Shown: piece by piece, positions 48,726-61,500 of the stretch
Position numbering within the stretch: the stretch's first letter is position 1
Layout: every line of letters starts with the position of its first letter
DNA from: Streblospio benedicti
Lineage: Eukaryota; Annelida; Polychaeta; Spionida; Spionidae
DNA: 64,000 bases
Assembly: GCA_019095985.1 (NCBI GenBank)
Contig: CM032661.1
Coordinates: forward strand, 22,247,196 to 22,311,195
Direction: 5' to 3'
Notes under the pieces: generated by a model
Database searches by the model: none
Told to the model about the DNA's origin: nothing
What the model saw: the letters and a program-made list of their open reading frames with translations, nothing else
Program-made: the position numbers and the translations under genes

Positions 48726-50930
48726 CGTTTATTTTAGTTGTATCACGTAACAATTCATGCTTTTCACTTGAATCATTAAACGATGTGACAAGTAAACGCA
48801 ATGTACATGTAACTACATGTACTTGTTTAATTTACACAACAAAGTTCCGAGTATCATTAAGGGGGGGGGGGGGTCTGGGAGTGCGTATGTTCATTACTAT
48901 GATTCAAAAACACTATATATACACATTACCTTTTTTGAGAGGTAAATGTGTTATAGACCGTAGAATATAATCAACCGTAAATTGTGACCGGTATTGCAAA
49001 ATGAAAACTATGTGGGTTTTTTTATTTCACACATTACTAACATTTACACATATTATCTACACAAGTTTCTAATTAATTATGATGTGTAACAGTCTTTTAT
49101 TACTCATTTTGAGTAATACCTATCCATATAGCAATGTTGACATCGACTTGACATGCACTGTGCTTACTAAGGAAATAAAACCATGATATTTCAACTCCTT
49201 GTTGATACTACACATTGTATACACATTGATACCAAGTTTACCTTTCACCTTTTATCTGTGAAGCCAAACACGTTGTGATGTTGGCAATCATTATGATCAC
49301 CCGACCCTACCCCATGAACTATCTTAGAGGTGCTTTATCACGTAAATTTATCAATCAGGGGGGTCGACGTGCTGGAAATGGAATTGTGAACAGCCATCGT
49401 CTGGGTTGAGTGACACTGTGACACTGTACTGCGGTTGTGTCTAATAACGGAGATTATCAATACATCATAAGATGAACCTTGTAAAATTGAATGAACTTGG
49501 TATGCAGCGTAATGTCTCATGATTTCAATATTTTGTTCTGTCTCTCAGCTGTCGAGAACTACAGTCAGTCTCCTTTTCAGTGATAAATAAACATGTTTAT
49601 GAAAATAATGTCAAGTCACACTTATAACTCACACTTAGTGACTTAAGTGATAAGAAACTGCTTTAAAGGGACAAGATCTGAGAAGTGAAAGCAATACAAC
49701 GCATACCACGCCAGTAAATACATGTGCAAGTTGAAATCCACAAGAAGTCTTTGCAAGGTGGAGTTGGAAATCGCAGGACGGGAACCTTTCAGCAGTATGC
49801 TTCTGGCGTTTGCTTACACCTTTCAATTGAGCAGATGATAAATTTTAAATTTTGCTTCAAGACTCTTTATACCCAGCACGTTGGATGAACTGAGAGATTT
49901 CTTCGGACTGCTTTTCCCGGGAAAAAAAAAGTATAATTCTAAACTACTAATGTCAGTAGTGATCAATTTGTATCATCGCTTGCATTTTTTTTCTTCTCTG
50001 TTTAGATTTATCATCATTTATGTGTGATTTATTAATTAACTAAATGAATCACGTTGGTGTGTAACCAGAACCTCATTTAAATACCTCCCTTATTTTTCTT
50101 CGAGACTGGATCATAATGCGCGCCAATGTGATCACGTTGATTCGAATCTCACGATATTTCGAACGAACAAGACGAATTTTGTAAAGGTAAAAACTGCAAA
50201 CGTGAGATTATTAATTTAAGGTGATGCCGATTCAAACAGGGCATTACCATGAAATAAATGTTTTGGGCCGTTCACAGAGAAAACTGAGCAGTGAAATTTT
50301 AGATCCAATATTGTAATTACGGTATCTATGAGTGGGATAACAGTTTATCATAAAAATGCTTTGTATTTTATGTGTGTTCCTATACATATTGTAATCAATG
50401 GCACATTATATTCATTTTTCTTCAATTATTCTGTATTCTTGTATTTTGACTAATCTTAAAATGTTTTATCATACCATCACAGGTCTTCATAATATATAAC
50501 AAGAAGCCACTGTCTCCACGTCATGCATTCGTCCAAAAATTAGTATATTACTTAATTAAACAGGTTTCGAAAAACCTGTCCCCAAATAAGATTATTAAGA
50601 TTTTATTAAGATTTTTGCTTACCGCTAATTGGCATCTTTACCTATATATTGAACAAATGTTCTTGAAGTCCTCCTTCTTGTATACAAATAATGATTTATC
50701 AAACATCATAATATGAAATATTAACATAATTTCATTCTTGAAAATAAATAAAAACATTTACTTTTAATCATACATACGATGATTTACACCTAGTCAAGCA
50801 TTTTTTCAGATATATACATGTTTAAAAATAAATTCACAGCGCAAACTGATTCTAAATCATTTGTAGGAGTCTATCATGACAGTGATTTATCATAACGTCC
50901 TCCACATTGTGTCTCACACACACACACACA
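48726..50930. other. Intergenic, no gene recognised
   Basis: AT-rich sequence with one long G run (48861-48873). No gene or repeat family is recognised. Confidence 0.4.
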
Positions 50931-50969
50931 TTTGCACGACAGATTAGTTAAACTAATCTGTGTTTGCAC
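50931..50969. repeat. 25-bp palindrome flanked by TTTGCAC direct repeats
   Basis: TTTGCAC at 50931-50937 and 50963-50969 encloses 25 bases with the ends GACAGATTAG and CTAATCTGTG. It belongs to the same family as the palindromes at 20900 and 53039. Confidence 0.75.
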
Positions 50970-50977
50970 TGAGCTGC

Positions 50978-51366
50978 ATTCTCTTATAGTGGTGGGAGTG
51001 TGCGTGGCACCATGAAATATTAACGTTATTATTTCATGGTGCCACGCCCACTTCTACCACAGTAAGGGAACGATCATAAATAATGATACCGGGGGTGGGG
51101 GGGTCGGCCAAAGGGGGGGGGGTCATGATTTCCTTTTGGGGGGTCGCTGAACTTTTTTATAATGCTACGGTATGTTGTTTTCAAATATTTTCTTTTAGCA
51201 ATGCAATGACTATATAGAGGACTTTTTCTTTAGCTTAGGGTGGGGGGTCACTCATCTTTTTAAAATGTTGATGGGGGGGTCGGTTAACTTTTTCTTCTTG
51301 CCGCAAAAAATGGACCCCCCCCCCCCGGTATCATTATTTATGATCGTTCCCTAACTATAAGAGAAT
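50978..51366. mobile_element. G-rich inverted-repeat element with a second hairpin nested in its left arm
   Basis: The outer arms read ATTCTCTTATAG (50978-50989) and its complement (51355-51366). The inner arms at 51062-51105 and 51313-51352 share GGGAACGATCATAAATAATG followed by ATACCGGGGG. In the left arm only, a 71-base hairpin (50990-51060) sits between the outer and inner arm parts; its stems read GCGTGGCACCATGAAAT and the complement. AGT flanks that hairpin on both sides. The interior holds G-rich GGGGGGTCG motifs and no coding frame. A half copy of the same family lies at 37700-37790. Confidence 0.7.
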
Positions 51367-52535
51367 GTGGCTCGCGGACTAGTCCCTTTTGTGCCTCATT
51401 GAATCAATGTAAACAGTTCAGACTAACTTCTTGAAACCAGCAACATTGATTTGCCCGTTTCTTAGGACGTGTTCTAAATTTAGAATATCCAGGGTCGCCC
51501 ATATGTGCTAGAGGGCATGCTAGATACGCCAAATCCAAAAAACAAAGGTGACCACCGATAATGGTCACTCTTGTTTACAAAATCATCGATAGCCATAATT
51601 ATAAGAGAATGCACGGGAATTGCCTTCTGTATTGGTATTACACTGTAAGTGTCACAATGTTTGTTGAAATGGCTAAGACAAGTGACATTTTAGCAGGTGA
51701 AGTGCAATATACCAAGGTGACTATCAATGGCATACCGTGCATTCAGATTCTTGTAAAGGGGAAGAAAAGTGACAGGGAAAAGCTGGGTGATTGAGATAAT
51801 TCACGCCCGAATTTGCAATATTCCCCCGAGCTTGCACAAATTATCATAACTTAACATCGTATTTAAAACTGCATGTACATAGTTCCCAAACAGCATGGTT
51901 AATATCATGTAAAGAAATTAAGGTGTACATCTAAATTTCAACAATTTTATTGAACTTTCAAAAAAACAGACATTAATGCATACACATGACCTGATGCACA
52001 TTTGGAGATAATGCTTAATAAAGTCATGAAGCATTAATATTCACATTATATTTAACATGTATTTCATACAAATTCTGGATAAAGCTTATATATATATATA
52101 TAATACAGAATGTGCTTTGTGAGTGACACATTTATCTAGTACTGGTAAGTGAATATCCTATATACATTTTCATCGTTTAATATTGAAAAATAACCTTTAA
52201 GATGACACCTTCACACTCAAACTTCCCTTAGAACTTTTCTTCATCCAAAAAATGAGCTTAACTAACTATCTATATGAGAACTTGTAGAAAATAACAGACC
52301 AATGAAACAACTTAAAACAAGACTGGGCAAAACAAAATAGGGCATCAGGAACATAACTGGGGTTACTTAATTATGTCAATCCAGGCATGGCTATCTAAGT
52401 CCACTTTAAGCACGTGGCCATGCAGACAATAGCCCCACTGTAACGTGTCGTAAGGCAGCGGGCAGTTTCACTTCACAGGTTTTCCAGCTACCAGTAGCAA
52501 TGTTATATTCTGAGACGGAGTTGTTCGCCACCCTC
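51367..52535. other. Intergenic, no gene recognised
   Basis: AT-rich sequence. A 77-codon frame at 51561-51794 has no supporting splice or domain evidence. Confidence 0.4.
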
Positions 52536-52680
52536 TTCTTCCACAAAAATACTTCATTTTCATAGGGTTTTTTACACGTCCGCCATCTATCGCGCATACG
52601 AAACCCATGAAATCCCTTAAGTGCGCCCCCTCCCCCCTTTTCCAAAAACCTGGATCTGCCATCGCACCTCCAGAACCTAC
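52536..52680 (-). mobile_element. G-rich element, copy C (interrupted)
   Basis: On the minus strand it reads GGCAGATCCAGGTTTTTGG, a G-rich run, GCGCACTTAAGGGATTTCATG, then about 30 unrelated bases, then AAACCCTATGAAAATGAAG. The two halves match copies A (20147-20482) and B (29690-29855), so the core has been split by a small insertion. Copy A also shares the GCAGATCCAGGTTTTTGG text. Confidence 0.6.
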
Positions 52681-52753
52681 AGGACCACTACTCGAAGCGA
52701 TGACGCGCATAAAGATCTGATGACAGAGGCCATTTCAGGCCTGATATCAATGT

Positions 52754-52792
52754 CATAGGTCCTCCTTTTGAGGCTCAAAAGGAGGACCTATG
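52754..52792. repeat. Perfect 39-bp hairpin
   Basis: CATAGGTCCTCCTTTTGA pairs perfectly with its complement around a GGC centre. No direct repeats flank it. Confidence 0.85.
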
Positions 52793-52904
52793 TACACCTA
52801 GTGACCTATACAATGTAAACCTATGAAAACCACAAAAAACAAGTGATACGGTTTCACAATATGACCCTCGGAGGGGGGGGGGGATACTTCAGGGGTGAAT
52901 GGGT

Positions 52905-53325
52905 AGCGGGGTGCCACTGAAGGTCCAAAATCATACCCCTTAGTGAAACAAGCGAAACTACGAAAACGATACCCCTAGTCAAACCATCGGATGAAAGCAA
53001 TGGGGTATTATCCCAAGGGGTATTATTCTATGTGATACCACAGATTAGTTAACTAACTAATCTGTGGTGATACTGTAATGAAAACCAGATTTTCTACAAC
53101 TTATATTTACCTTTTATGCTTTTTTTATGGCTCAATAATGCAAAATCACATGAAAAGAGAGCTAGATATTGAACCTCAAGATTGAACCTCCCTTATAGTG
53201 AAACTGGCTGGAATGTTGAAATCATGACCCCTTGTGAAACTGAGTGGTGGAAAAGGTGACCCCTAGACCTAGTGAAACTGCGGGGTAGAAAAAGGTGACC
53301 CCTATCAGTGGCACATGCCGTATAG
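52905..53325. repeat. Degenerate repeat of an ACCCCTAGTGAAAC motif
   Basis: Variants of (G)(T/A)(G)ACCCCT(A/T)GTGAAAC recur about six times at irregular spacing. A palindromic insertion (53032-53073) lies inside the array. It is probably a decayed minisatellite. Confidence 0.5.
53032..53073. repeat. 28-bp palindrome flanked by GTGATAC direct repeats
   Basis: GTGATAC at 53032-53038 and 53067-53073 encloses 28 bases running CACAGATTAGTTAAC and then TAACTAATCTGTG. This is the cleanest member of the family seen also at 20900-20926 and 50938-50962. Confidence 0.8.
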
Positions 53326-53339
53326 GGCGACTATGCAAG

Positions 53340-53385
53340 TAGCGCCCCACCCCCACCCCACCCCCACCCCACCCCCCAAAAAAGA
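53340..53385. repeat. C-rich tract, potential G-quadruplex on the minus strand
   Basis: Repeated CCCCAC and CCCCA units give at least six runs of four or five Cs, so the minus strand carries matching G runs with one-base loops. Confidence 0.8.
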
Positions 53386-54029
53386 CCATATACTGTCCAT
53401 AGCGTACATGTATTAAAATGCACATTTCAAACTATCCTCTATCTTTGATTTTGTCTTTTATAGTGCACACTATTAGTGGGTTCCGGTATAGAAACAATAA
53501 AAAAAATACAATGTATGTTCGTTTATAAGACTTACCGAATATTACTAAAAATGTTCCGCCTTTGATAATGATGCACCTTCCACGTGTTCCAACAAAGTTG
53601 TCACTGCGACTCTGCAGTATGATACTGTGATTAAATTTCTGCAGTATTTGTGCTACAGCTATATATAGATTTCGCTTTCCGTATATAACGTGCTACTGCT
53701 GTGTGTGACATCAATGATATTAGAGAACTATCTTGGCCTATCTTTGGTGACATATATACAGGCAATGGTTTCTGCAGCCGGCTGCAAAAAAGATCATCCA
53801 AAAAATTCTGCCAATTAATTCAGCCATTTCAAAAGTAACTATCCCGGGGTAAGCACTCCATTCCAAAATCATCCTAAGTCACTAGTCATTCAATTGAAAT
53901 ACACGTAGTATATATTAAAACATCAACTACATCTATACTGTGTATTGGAGAGATCAAATAAATGTGAATACAAATTTAAGGGGTTGTTGTATGGTGTTGG
54001 GTATTTTATGAAACCGCATGTCAAATAGT

Positions 54030-55375
54030 CAATGTTGGCAGATTTTTATGGAGCCACTCTGTTCAAATGTCAAATGGTGTCTGCCTTTCATACCAATGAT
54101 GGATTTCTCTTCAGTTCGTCTCTCTCCCTCTATTGGAAACAAAAAAAACAACTATTTTTTACCATTATGTCATCATAGAGCCATTACCCAATATGGATGA
54201 TTTTTTTGGAGCCACTTTGAATTTTTTTTAGCCATCCACTCTGTTTAAATGCCAAATGGTGTCTGCCTTTCATACCAATGATGGATTTCTCTTCAGATGG
54301 TCTTTCTCCCTCTGTTGGATACAAAAAAGCAACTATTTTTTACCATTATGTCATCATACACCAAATGCCGAAAATGGATGATTTTTTTGGAGCCACTTTG
54401 AATTTTTTGGAGCCACTCTGTTTAAATGCCAAATGGTGTCTGCCTTTCATACCAATGATGGATTTCTCTTCAGTTCGTCTCTCTCCCTCTGTTGGATACA
54501 AAAAAGCAACTATTTTTTACCATTATGTCATCATACACCAAATGCTGAAAATGGATGATTTTTTTTGGAGCCACTCTGTTCAAATGTAAAATAGTGTCTG
54601 CCTTTCATACCAATGATGGATTTCTCTTCAGATGGACTTTCTCAGTCTGAAGGAGACCAAAAAGCAAATATTTTTTACCATTATGTCATCATGCAGCCAC
54701 TACCAAAATATGGATGATTTTTTTTGGAGCCACTCTGTTCATATGTAAAATGGTGTCTGCCTTTCATTCCAATGGTGGATTTCTCTTCAGATGATCTTTT
54801 CCCGTGTGTTGCATACAAAAAAGCAACTATTTTTGACCACTATGTCATCATACAGCCAATACCAAAAATGGATGATTTTTTGGAGCCACTTTGAATTTTC
54901 GGAGCCACTCTGTTTATATGCAAAATGGTGTCTGCCTTTCATACCAATAATGGATTTATCTTGAGATGGTCTTTCTCCCTCTGTTGGAAACAAAAAAGCA
55001 AATATATATTTGACCCTATCTCATCATATAGCCAATGCCAAAAATGGATGATTTTTTGGAGCCACTTTTGGTGCCAATTTTGGTGCCACTGTGTTAAAAT
55101 GCCAAATGGTGTTTGCCTTTCATACCAATGATGCATTTCTCTTCAGATGGACTTTCTCAGTCTGAAGGAAACCAAAAAGCAAATATTTTTTACCATTATG
55201 TCATCATGCAGCCACTACCAAAATATGGATGATTTTTTTTTGGAGCCACTCTGTTCATATGCAAATTGGTATCTGCCTTTTTTGACATACCAATCATGAA
55301 TTTCTCTTCAGATGGTGTTTTTTCATTCTGATGGAAACAAAATCAGCAACTATTTTTTGACCACTATTCAATGGG
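54030..55375. repeat. Tandem satellite, 158-181 bp period, about 8 copies
   Basis: The anchor ATGGATTTCTCTTCAG and close variants recur near 54098, 54279, 54457, 54615, 54773, 54948, 55129 and 55294. Shared blocks include GTGTCTGCCTTTCATACC, ACCATTATGTCATCATAC and GATTTTTTTGGAGCCACT. Length differences come mainly from an optional second GGAGCCACT segment. The central copies are most alike and the outer copies more diverged. Frames open across it have no coding character. Confidence 0.92.
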
Positions 55376-56335
55376 AAAATATTTATTTGGGGTAAATGTT
55401 TGGATTTAAACCTATTGATAAATTTGATGCTCTATGTTGTATGTCCAATGAGGATTTTAAATTTTTATCTGTGATTTGATTTTTGATTTGGTAGTGTCAT
55501 TATGGGCCACAGCTTCATGGGATATTAGGTGGGAGGGGGGTATGTTTGCCACATTTGTTACATAAAAAGATTGGTCTTACTATATAATATAGAAGGTAAG
55601 ACCAATGTTTGTATAACAAATGGGTAGACATAGATAGATTATTTGACTTGTATCATGTTGAAAAAAATATAATAAAGAAAGAATATGAAACAGTATGTAA
55701 ACACACCTGTTTCATTCTAAATTGTTTAATTATTTGGGATTGGTTGACTGATTTAGGCGTTTAAAAATATTGTATTTAATAATACATGAAAGTAAATTAC
55801 AGCTACGACACAAACCGTATTTCCGTGCATTGGAATGTAGAAAGCGTATTTTCACAGGAGCAAATCCATGAACAAATAAATCCATAATCCTACAGATCTC
55901 GTTCACCATAGATCATATAATTTTTATGATGACTCATACGTATTTTATCTTACGAAAATATAAGTAAGGGATGATGCATTCCAACTGGAACGACATTCTG
56001 CTGAAAGGGGGGTTTCAGTCAAGTTTTGGATACACCACTTTTTGTGGGTCTAATATTTCATCGCATTGCGCTAAAAGTTTTCATACCAGAATTCTAATAT
56101 TTTCTATTTAATTGTGGCATTAAAAGGATACAGAGCAGATATCACACATTCATTAATATTATGATTCCATTACATGATGTACATTCCAGATATATAATAA
56201 ATCTTTATCTTATGGCATATATAAAGTAATATTTGAATGAATATAGCGAAACACTATGTAGATATCTGTCTATGCCAAATAGTAGCTCTAGTCTAGATTG
56301 CAGAAAATGCATCAAATTTTAAAAAATTTCGGGGG
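55376..56335. other. Intergenic, no gene recognised
   Basis: AT-rich sequence between the satellite and the Penelope-like element. Confidence 0.4.
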
Positions 56336-56970
56336 AGATCCCCCGACCCACGCGCAGGAGGGGTGTGTCCCCCCCCTCCCCGACTCCACCCACCAAGGCG
56401 CCTGTAGGTACTGGTCTGGACCATCTCAATACAGTAGATACCACAGGAAGCATCAAATTCACCCATGAAGAGGAGAAAGATGGCACCATTCCGTTCCTAG
56501 ACACTTTGATAGTGAGGAAAGCAGACAATACTGTGAAGCTACTTGTATATAGGAAAAAGACCCACAAAAACCCTGCAAGTACCTACATTTATGTTCTCAC
56601 CACCCATTGCAACACAAGCTAGGTGTGATCCGGACCCTACTTTCACAGGTGCAATGACATAGTGACAGAGACAGAGGATAGACAGAAAGAAGAAGAACAC
56701 ATAGTAGGGGCTCTAGCTAAATGTGGTTACCCAAGATGGCTCAGCAGGCTCCAAAGGTTTAGTCATCTTACCTACGTTGAAAAGGGTAACAGAGGGTATT
56801 TCACGTATCCTTAATAAGCACCGAGTGTCTACAGCGGTGAAGCCCCTACAGACCATCAGGAACATTCTCGTTCACCCTAAGGACAAACAGGATAAGCTAG
56901 AGAAATGTGAAGTGGTGTACAAAATTCCCTGCAAGTCTTGTAAGAGTGTGTATGTTCGGGAAACTGGCAG
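56336..56970 (+). mobile_element. Penelope-like retroelement, 3' part of the protein, broken
   Basis: Translation gives pieces of the C-terminal half of a Penelope-like protein: KFTHEEEKDGTIPFLDTLIV and LLVYRKKTHKNP from the reverse-transcriptase thumb side, then KRVTEGISRILNKHRVS and HPKDKQDKLEKCEVVYKIPC, leading into VYVRETG, the start of a GIY-YIG endonuclease with its Cys-x2-Cys. The element is broken by a few disruptions, lacks its 5' part and runs into the assembly gap. A GGGGGAGATCCCCC palindrome marks the 5' border. Its similarity to functional family members appears high, so it is not very old. Confidence 0.8.
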
Positions 56971-57070
56971 NNNNNNNNNNNNNNNNNNNNNNNNNNNNNN
57001 NNNNNNNNNNNNNNNNNNNNNNNNNNNNNNNNNNNNNNNNNNNNNNNNNNNNNNNNNNNNNNNNNNNNNN
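56971..57070. other. Assembly gap (100 N)
   Basis: Exactly 100 unknown bases inside the Penelope-like element. Repeats of this kind commonly break assemblies. Confidence 1.
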
Positions 57071-58082
57071 TGCACCGGTCCCCCTTCCTGGTAAATATTG
57101 CATCGTCCCTTATTCATTATTAATACAAACATAATCACACTCAGCACTATTACATTGCTTGTAACAATTGCATAATAAAGACTTGTATAATCTTTACTAG
57201 AGTTTATTTTGTTTTTCTTACAAACGATCCCATATAAATATATGATGTGACAAAAATATGTCAATGCTTTATTACAATATAAATGCCATTTTTATTAAAA
57301 CTAACAAAAAATGTACTGCACATGCAAAGCTTATAGCAGGTATTTTCTAATTAACTTTACTTCTTACTTACCACATTTGTATTATCTTGTAATTTACTTA
57401 ACATTCAAACCAAATTTCAAGAGTATAGTTAGCTCAGTGTATCCCTCATGAATGGTTAGAGTTCCTAACCATATTCACAAAATACAAGTTTTTTGTAAAT
57501 AAATTACAAAGGGTGAAGTAAATTACATATCAAGAACACAAACATACACACTTGCATACACACCTGTAGTCAATGATTGTACATACGATTTGGGCTAAAA
57601 GTAATAAATGTAAGTAATTTTTTTGTATAAATCACATTGATCACCATCAATCATTAACAATAGACTTATTGACATGTTTATAAATCTTTTTTTTTTCTTA
57701 AATCCATGCATACAATAATTTGTTCATCAATTTCACATTTAATTAATCCTCATTCATACATGTCCAGACATTATATTTTCAATGAACTAATTTTTATTTT
57801 GTTCACTATGCAATAAAACTAAGCTTGATTTCAATAATAAACGTACAAATCTCCATACAGCTCAAGCTAGCAATTTGCAATAGTATTTAGAACATTAATC
57901 ATATGATATAGAAGTATTTATGTATATGTAATTAGGGTTCTTAACGTGCATGTGTAGTAAAAAAAATGTCTACAATAATTCAGGCCAAAATAGATCCATA
58001 CGTGTGTAAATCATACTTCTATACATTTATACAAACACAGGTGAACACTTTAACATCACGTTGAATTTAAATGATAATTTTA
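57071..58082. other. Intergenic, no gene recognised
   Basis: AT-rich sequence. Any remaining 3' end of the Penelope-like element after the gap is not recognisable. Confidence 0.4.
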
Positions 58083-58268
58083 GGTGCCTATTGGAACCAT
58101 GGTGTTGCTCTATGGCAAGGCTTTCGCTGTTTTCTCATCAGCTTCATCGGGCCAAATGAAAGACCTCAACAAGGATAAGTAGGGATGTTTCATTCGATCC
58201 GATGAAGCTGTTGAGAAAACAGAGGAAGTCTCACTGTAGAGCAAAACTATGGTTTCAATAGGTATCTA
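58083..58268. repeat. Inverted repeat with hammerhead-like core motifs
   Basis: The left arm starts GGTGCCTATTGGAACCATGG and the right arm is its diverged complement ending CAATAGGTATCTA. Minus-strand reading of the left arm gives CCCGATGAAGCTG, then AACAGCGAAAGCC; the right arm read on the plus strand gives CCGATGAAGCTGTTGAG and a degenerate second half. The layout of CGATGA, a GCTG/CAGC stem and GAAA resembles a hammerhead core, except that the usual U of CUGAUGA is C. It lies about 1.1 kb from the Penelope-like element. Confidence 0.5.
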
Positions 58269-58534
58269 AAATCATTCTTTAAATCATGAATAATGGAACC
58301 CAGGATGAACCGAATACTCATTCATTGAACGCTTTAAATGATTTCAAATACAATATTTGCTAACAATGGAGCTATAAAAAAAATGTATTTTTATTATTTC
58401 ACATAGATAAGTCATAATACCTTACGTTATAGCTTGGTATTCGTGTATTTAATGTAATTATTCATTCCTAACTTTCACATTGAAGCTTTAAGGACTATGT
58501 TGGAAGACGTTAGCATCATGTGACATAAGTTCAT

Positions 58535-61500
58535 CTATACAGCAGCTGGTTCCACATCATCATGACGACCTTTGTTCTTGACAATATTGATGTCAACCTT
58601 AAAACATTAATAGTTATGTTGAACCTACACAAAACTACTGCTTTTGCAAAAAGAGATATGAATGAAAATATTGAATTATATGTAGTTTGCGTTAGTTTGC
58701 TAGTTAGCTTCACTTTGCTGAATTTGACAGTAGCTCAAGTAAAATTGCCACTTTAAATGCAAATAATTTTTTTCACATTTTTTCCTAATTTGAATTTCCT
58801 TATACGAGCATGCATGCTTCATTTTTACAAAATTAATCTTATGTTTTCTCCCAGCCATGATTTTTATACTACTGGAGTGTTGCATACACCAATAATTTGC
58901 AATATATTTATGGGCATGCCACAGGGTTCAGTTAGTCGGGTAGGGAGAAAAAATATATGAATGAGAATACTGAATTTCCAAAATGTGAAAATGAAAGATC
59001 ATTGCTTTTAAAGTGGCGGTTTTTCAAGAACTCTGTTCAAACGTTGTTCATATTCATGTTAAAATAATCAGTGTTTTGATTTTGACAAAAATTAATGGCT
59101 AATTAGATACAGTAGTAATAAATATTTTGGCATATACATTTACTAATTGCATATCTTAATTACCTCTGCTTCTTCTGCTGCCAATGAATTGTAGACTGTT
59201 TTGTACTGAAAATCGTCTTTTTTGCAGCACTTGCAACATTTCTTACGGTATATGAATGAGAAGACACAAATGGCCGTAAGTGTGGCTATTACCAAACCTG
59301 GAATGTAGATATTCTACAAATATTCACTAACATTCTAACATTCATGAACATACAATCCATCGTTTTCACATGCACATGTAGTTAATCATCGTCATATCTC
59401 ACGGCCTATATACGCAGTATATAGTTGATATGAACAAGAACTTGTAAAGGCAGTGTGAGTGATCAAGCCGTGGAAACTGACGATGGTAGTTAATGTGAAA
59501 ATGAATAAATCGTGTCTGCCTGGTTTAAAAGTATATGTGTTGTAAGCTAATTAGTGATAATATATATTCTTATAAACTTAAAGATTCTATAATAAGGGGA
59601 AATAAGGGGAAAGCAGCAACAAACAACTTTCATTAATGTGTATTTGTTTTGCGTTGTGTGCACAACTTCTTGTAGGAAATGAGTCTTGTATTCGAGGACG
59701 TTATGAATTCATAACAGTCAGTCTTCCTCGTATAGTCCATGAGTCATCCATGTATAGATGACTATATTGATACACCCCGACATTATTTCATGCCCGTTTA
59801 ACTCATCACAATAATAAAATATCACAATACGAAGATTCTTTATTAGATTAATATCCGTAAAAATAGCCAATACCTGTTTAGAATGCATTACAGACATGAA
59901 TACGAGTGAAATGGTATTACTTACCAGCGAGGATAATCCTCATCAGCTTCATTCTGTACATGTAGAACATGTTACACGTGAACATATCCTCTGTGAGAGT
60001 GTCCATAGTTTTCCCAGAAACCAGATCTGGGAATGCACACCTTGGAAAATTAAATGAATCATAGTAATTCATTCCTATTGTAAAACCTTTATATTTGAAC
60101 TCGATAATGTACGTTTCTTTTATACGTTTAGTGGTAAGGGGATCTTGGCAAGTGGGTGATCAGGGGGCGTTGGCAGCGAACCTGCTCAGTGCCATACCTT
60201 CTTCTGGTGAGATTATATTAGGCATACAATTATAGGCTTGTAAACCTCATTGTCATGCAATTGTCCAATTGTGGACTGGAACAAAAAACATCTTCCAATA
60301 AACACTTAAATTGAGACTGAGAAAATTTAGCAAGGACCTAACTAACACAATGGTGCAGTGTTAAATATGAACGTTTATTACTTACTCAGTTTTACTGAGC
60401 GTTGCATTGGGCAGTCCATGCACCTCAGACAAGACCCATTTGAACTGGCAGTCACAGTACCACGGGTTGTCGCGCAGGTCGAGGTTGCTCAGTGACCTCC
60501 AGCGAAGCGTCCACTACAAGTACCAAGTACTAGGTATTTTAGTACTATCATTTCTTTTACAAGGTACTGGAAATATGATATTCATATGATAGACTGCACT
60601 TATTTATCATGGGGAATATTGCTAATAGAAACACATAGACAAAAGATTTTACAGTCACACAGAGGAGGAAAAAATGCAATTAGAAATGAAGAAAATACTT
60701 ATTTATATACACGTTCAACATACAAGTGTCCAAATAATCAGTTACAGTTTGCCTGTAAATATTACCGGTTCTAGGACTGAGAGGGAATTATTCCTCAGCT
60801 CTAGACTGTTCACTTGTGTGCCATCGAAGCCTCCAAAGGCGAGCTCGTCAACACTGGACAGACGGGGGTTGTTGTTGATATAGACCTGCAAACATCATAT
60901 ATCAAGTCACTTATTCTTGTGTGCTTTTTACTAGAAAATCAAGTTACTTTGTCAATGTGTTTACATTCTCATTATACGTGTTATGTCTATGGATTATAAT
61001 CATCAGTGAGCAATCTTTCTGGTAGTTTTCAAAACAGAATGATAAAGAACTTAAGATTTGTTGTAAACGCTTCCAATGGCAGACATGCTACACGCAAATA
61101 AACCATATGAGAACAAAGTATTTATTACATACACTCGTTAACTACTCTTTCTACCGTTCAAGTTGAAGCTCAAAGTAAATGTGGATCCCTTACTTCTTCT
61201 AGTTTGCTAACACCGTCAAACAGGTACTTGGGGATGTTTGTAAGCTCGGGGAGGTAGCTGAGGCTGATCTTGGAGAGTGTGTGGGGGAACACACCGGCAG
61301 GCAGCTTCTCTAGAGGGTTAAAGTCCAGGTAGATGCTGTGCATCATGTACTTGCCTTCTTCTGTGAGGAACCTTCAAGCCATGGTATATATCGTTAGAAT
61401 GGTTTGGTGACTTTGCCTATTGATATAAGTAGGGTGAAATGTATGGAATTGTCATTCATTTTAGGTGGGGAATATGATAGACGTGGTTCGTGTGCGGTAC

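Noticed and set aside
52754-52792. A fourth member of the palindromic scar family
   Set aside because: Perfect hairpin, but without flanking direct repeats and with different ends.
20168-53385. CRISPR arrays, operons, riboswitches or phage-type systems
   Set aside because: Intron-rich genes and animal domain architectures show this is a metazoan nuclear genome; none of the repeats has spacer-repeat structure.
54278-55131. Frames of about 100 and 68 codons in the satellite
   Set aside because: They cover repeated monomers, start and stop within units and have no protein-like features.
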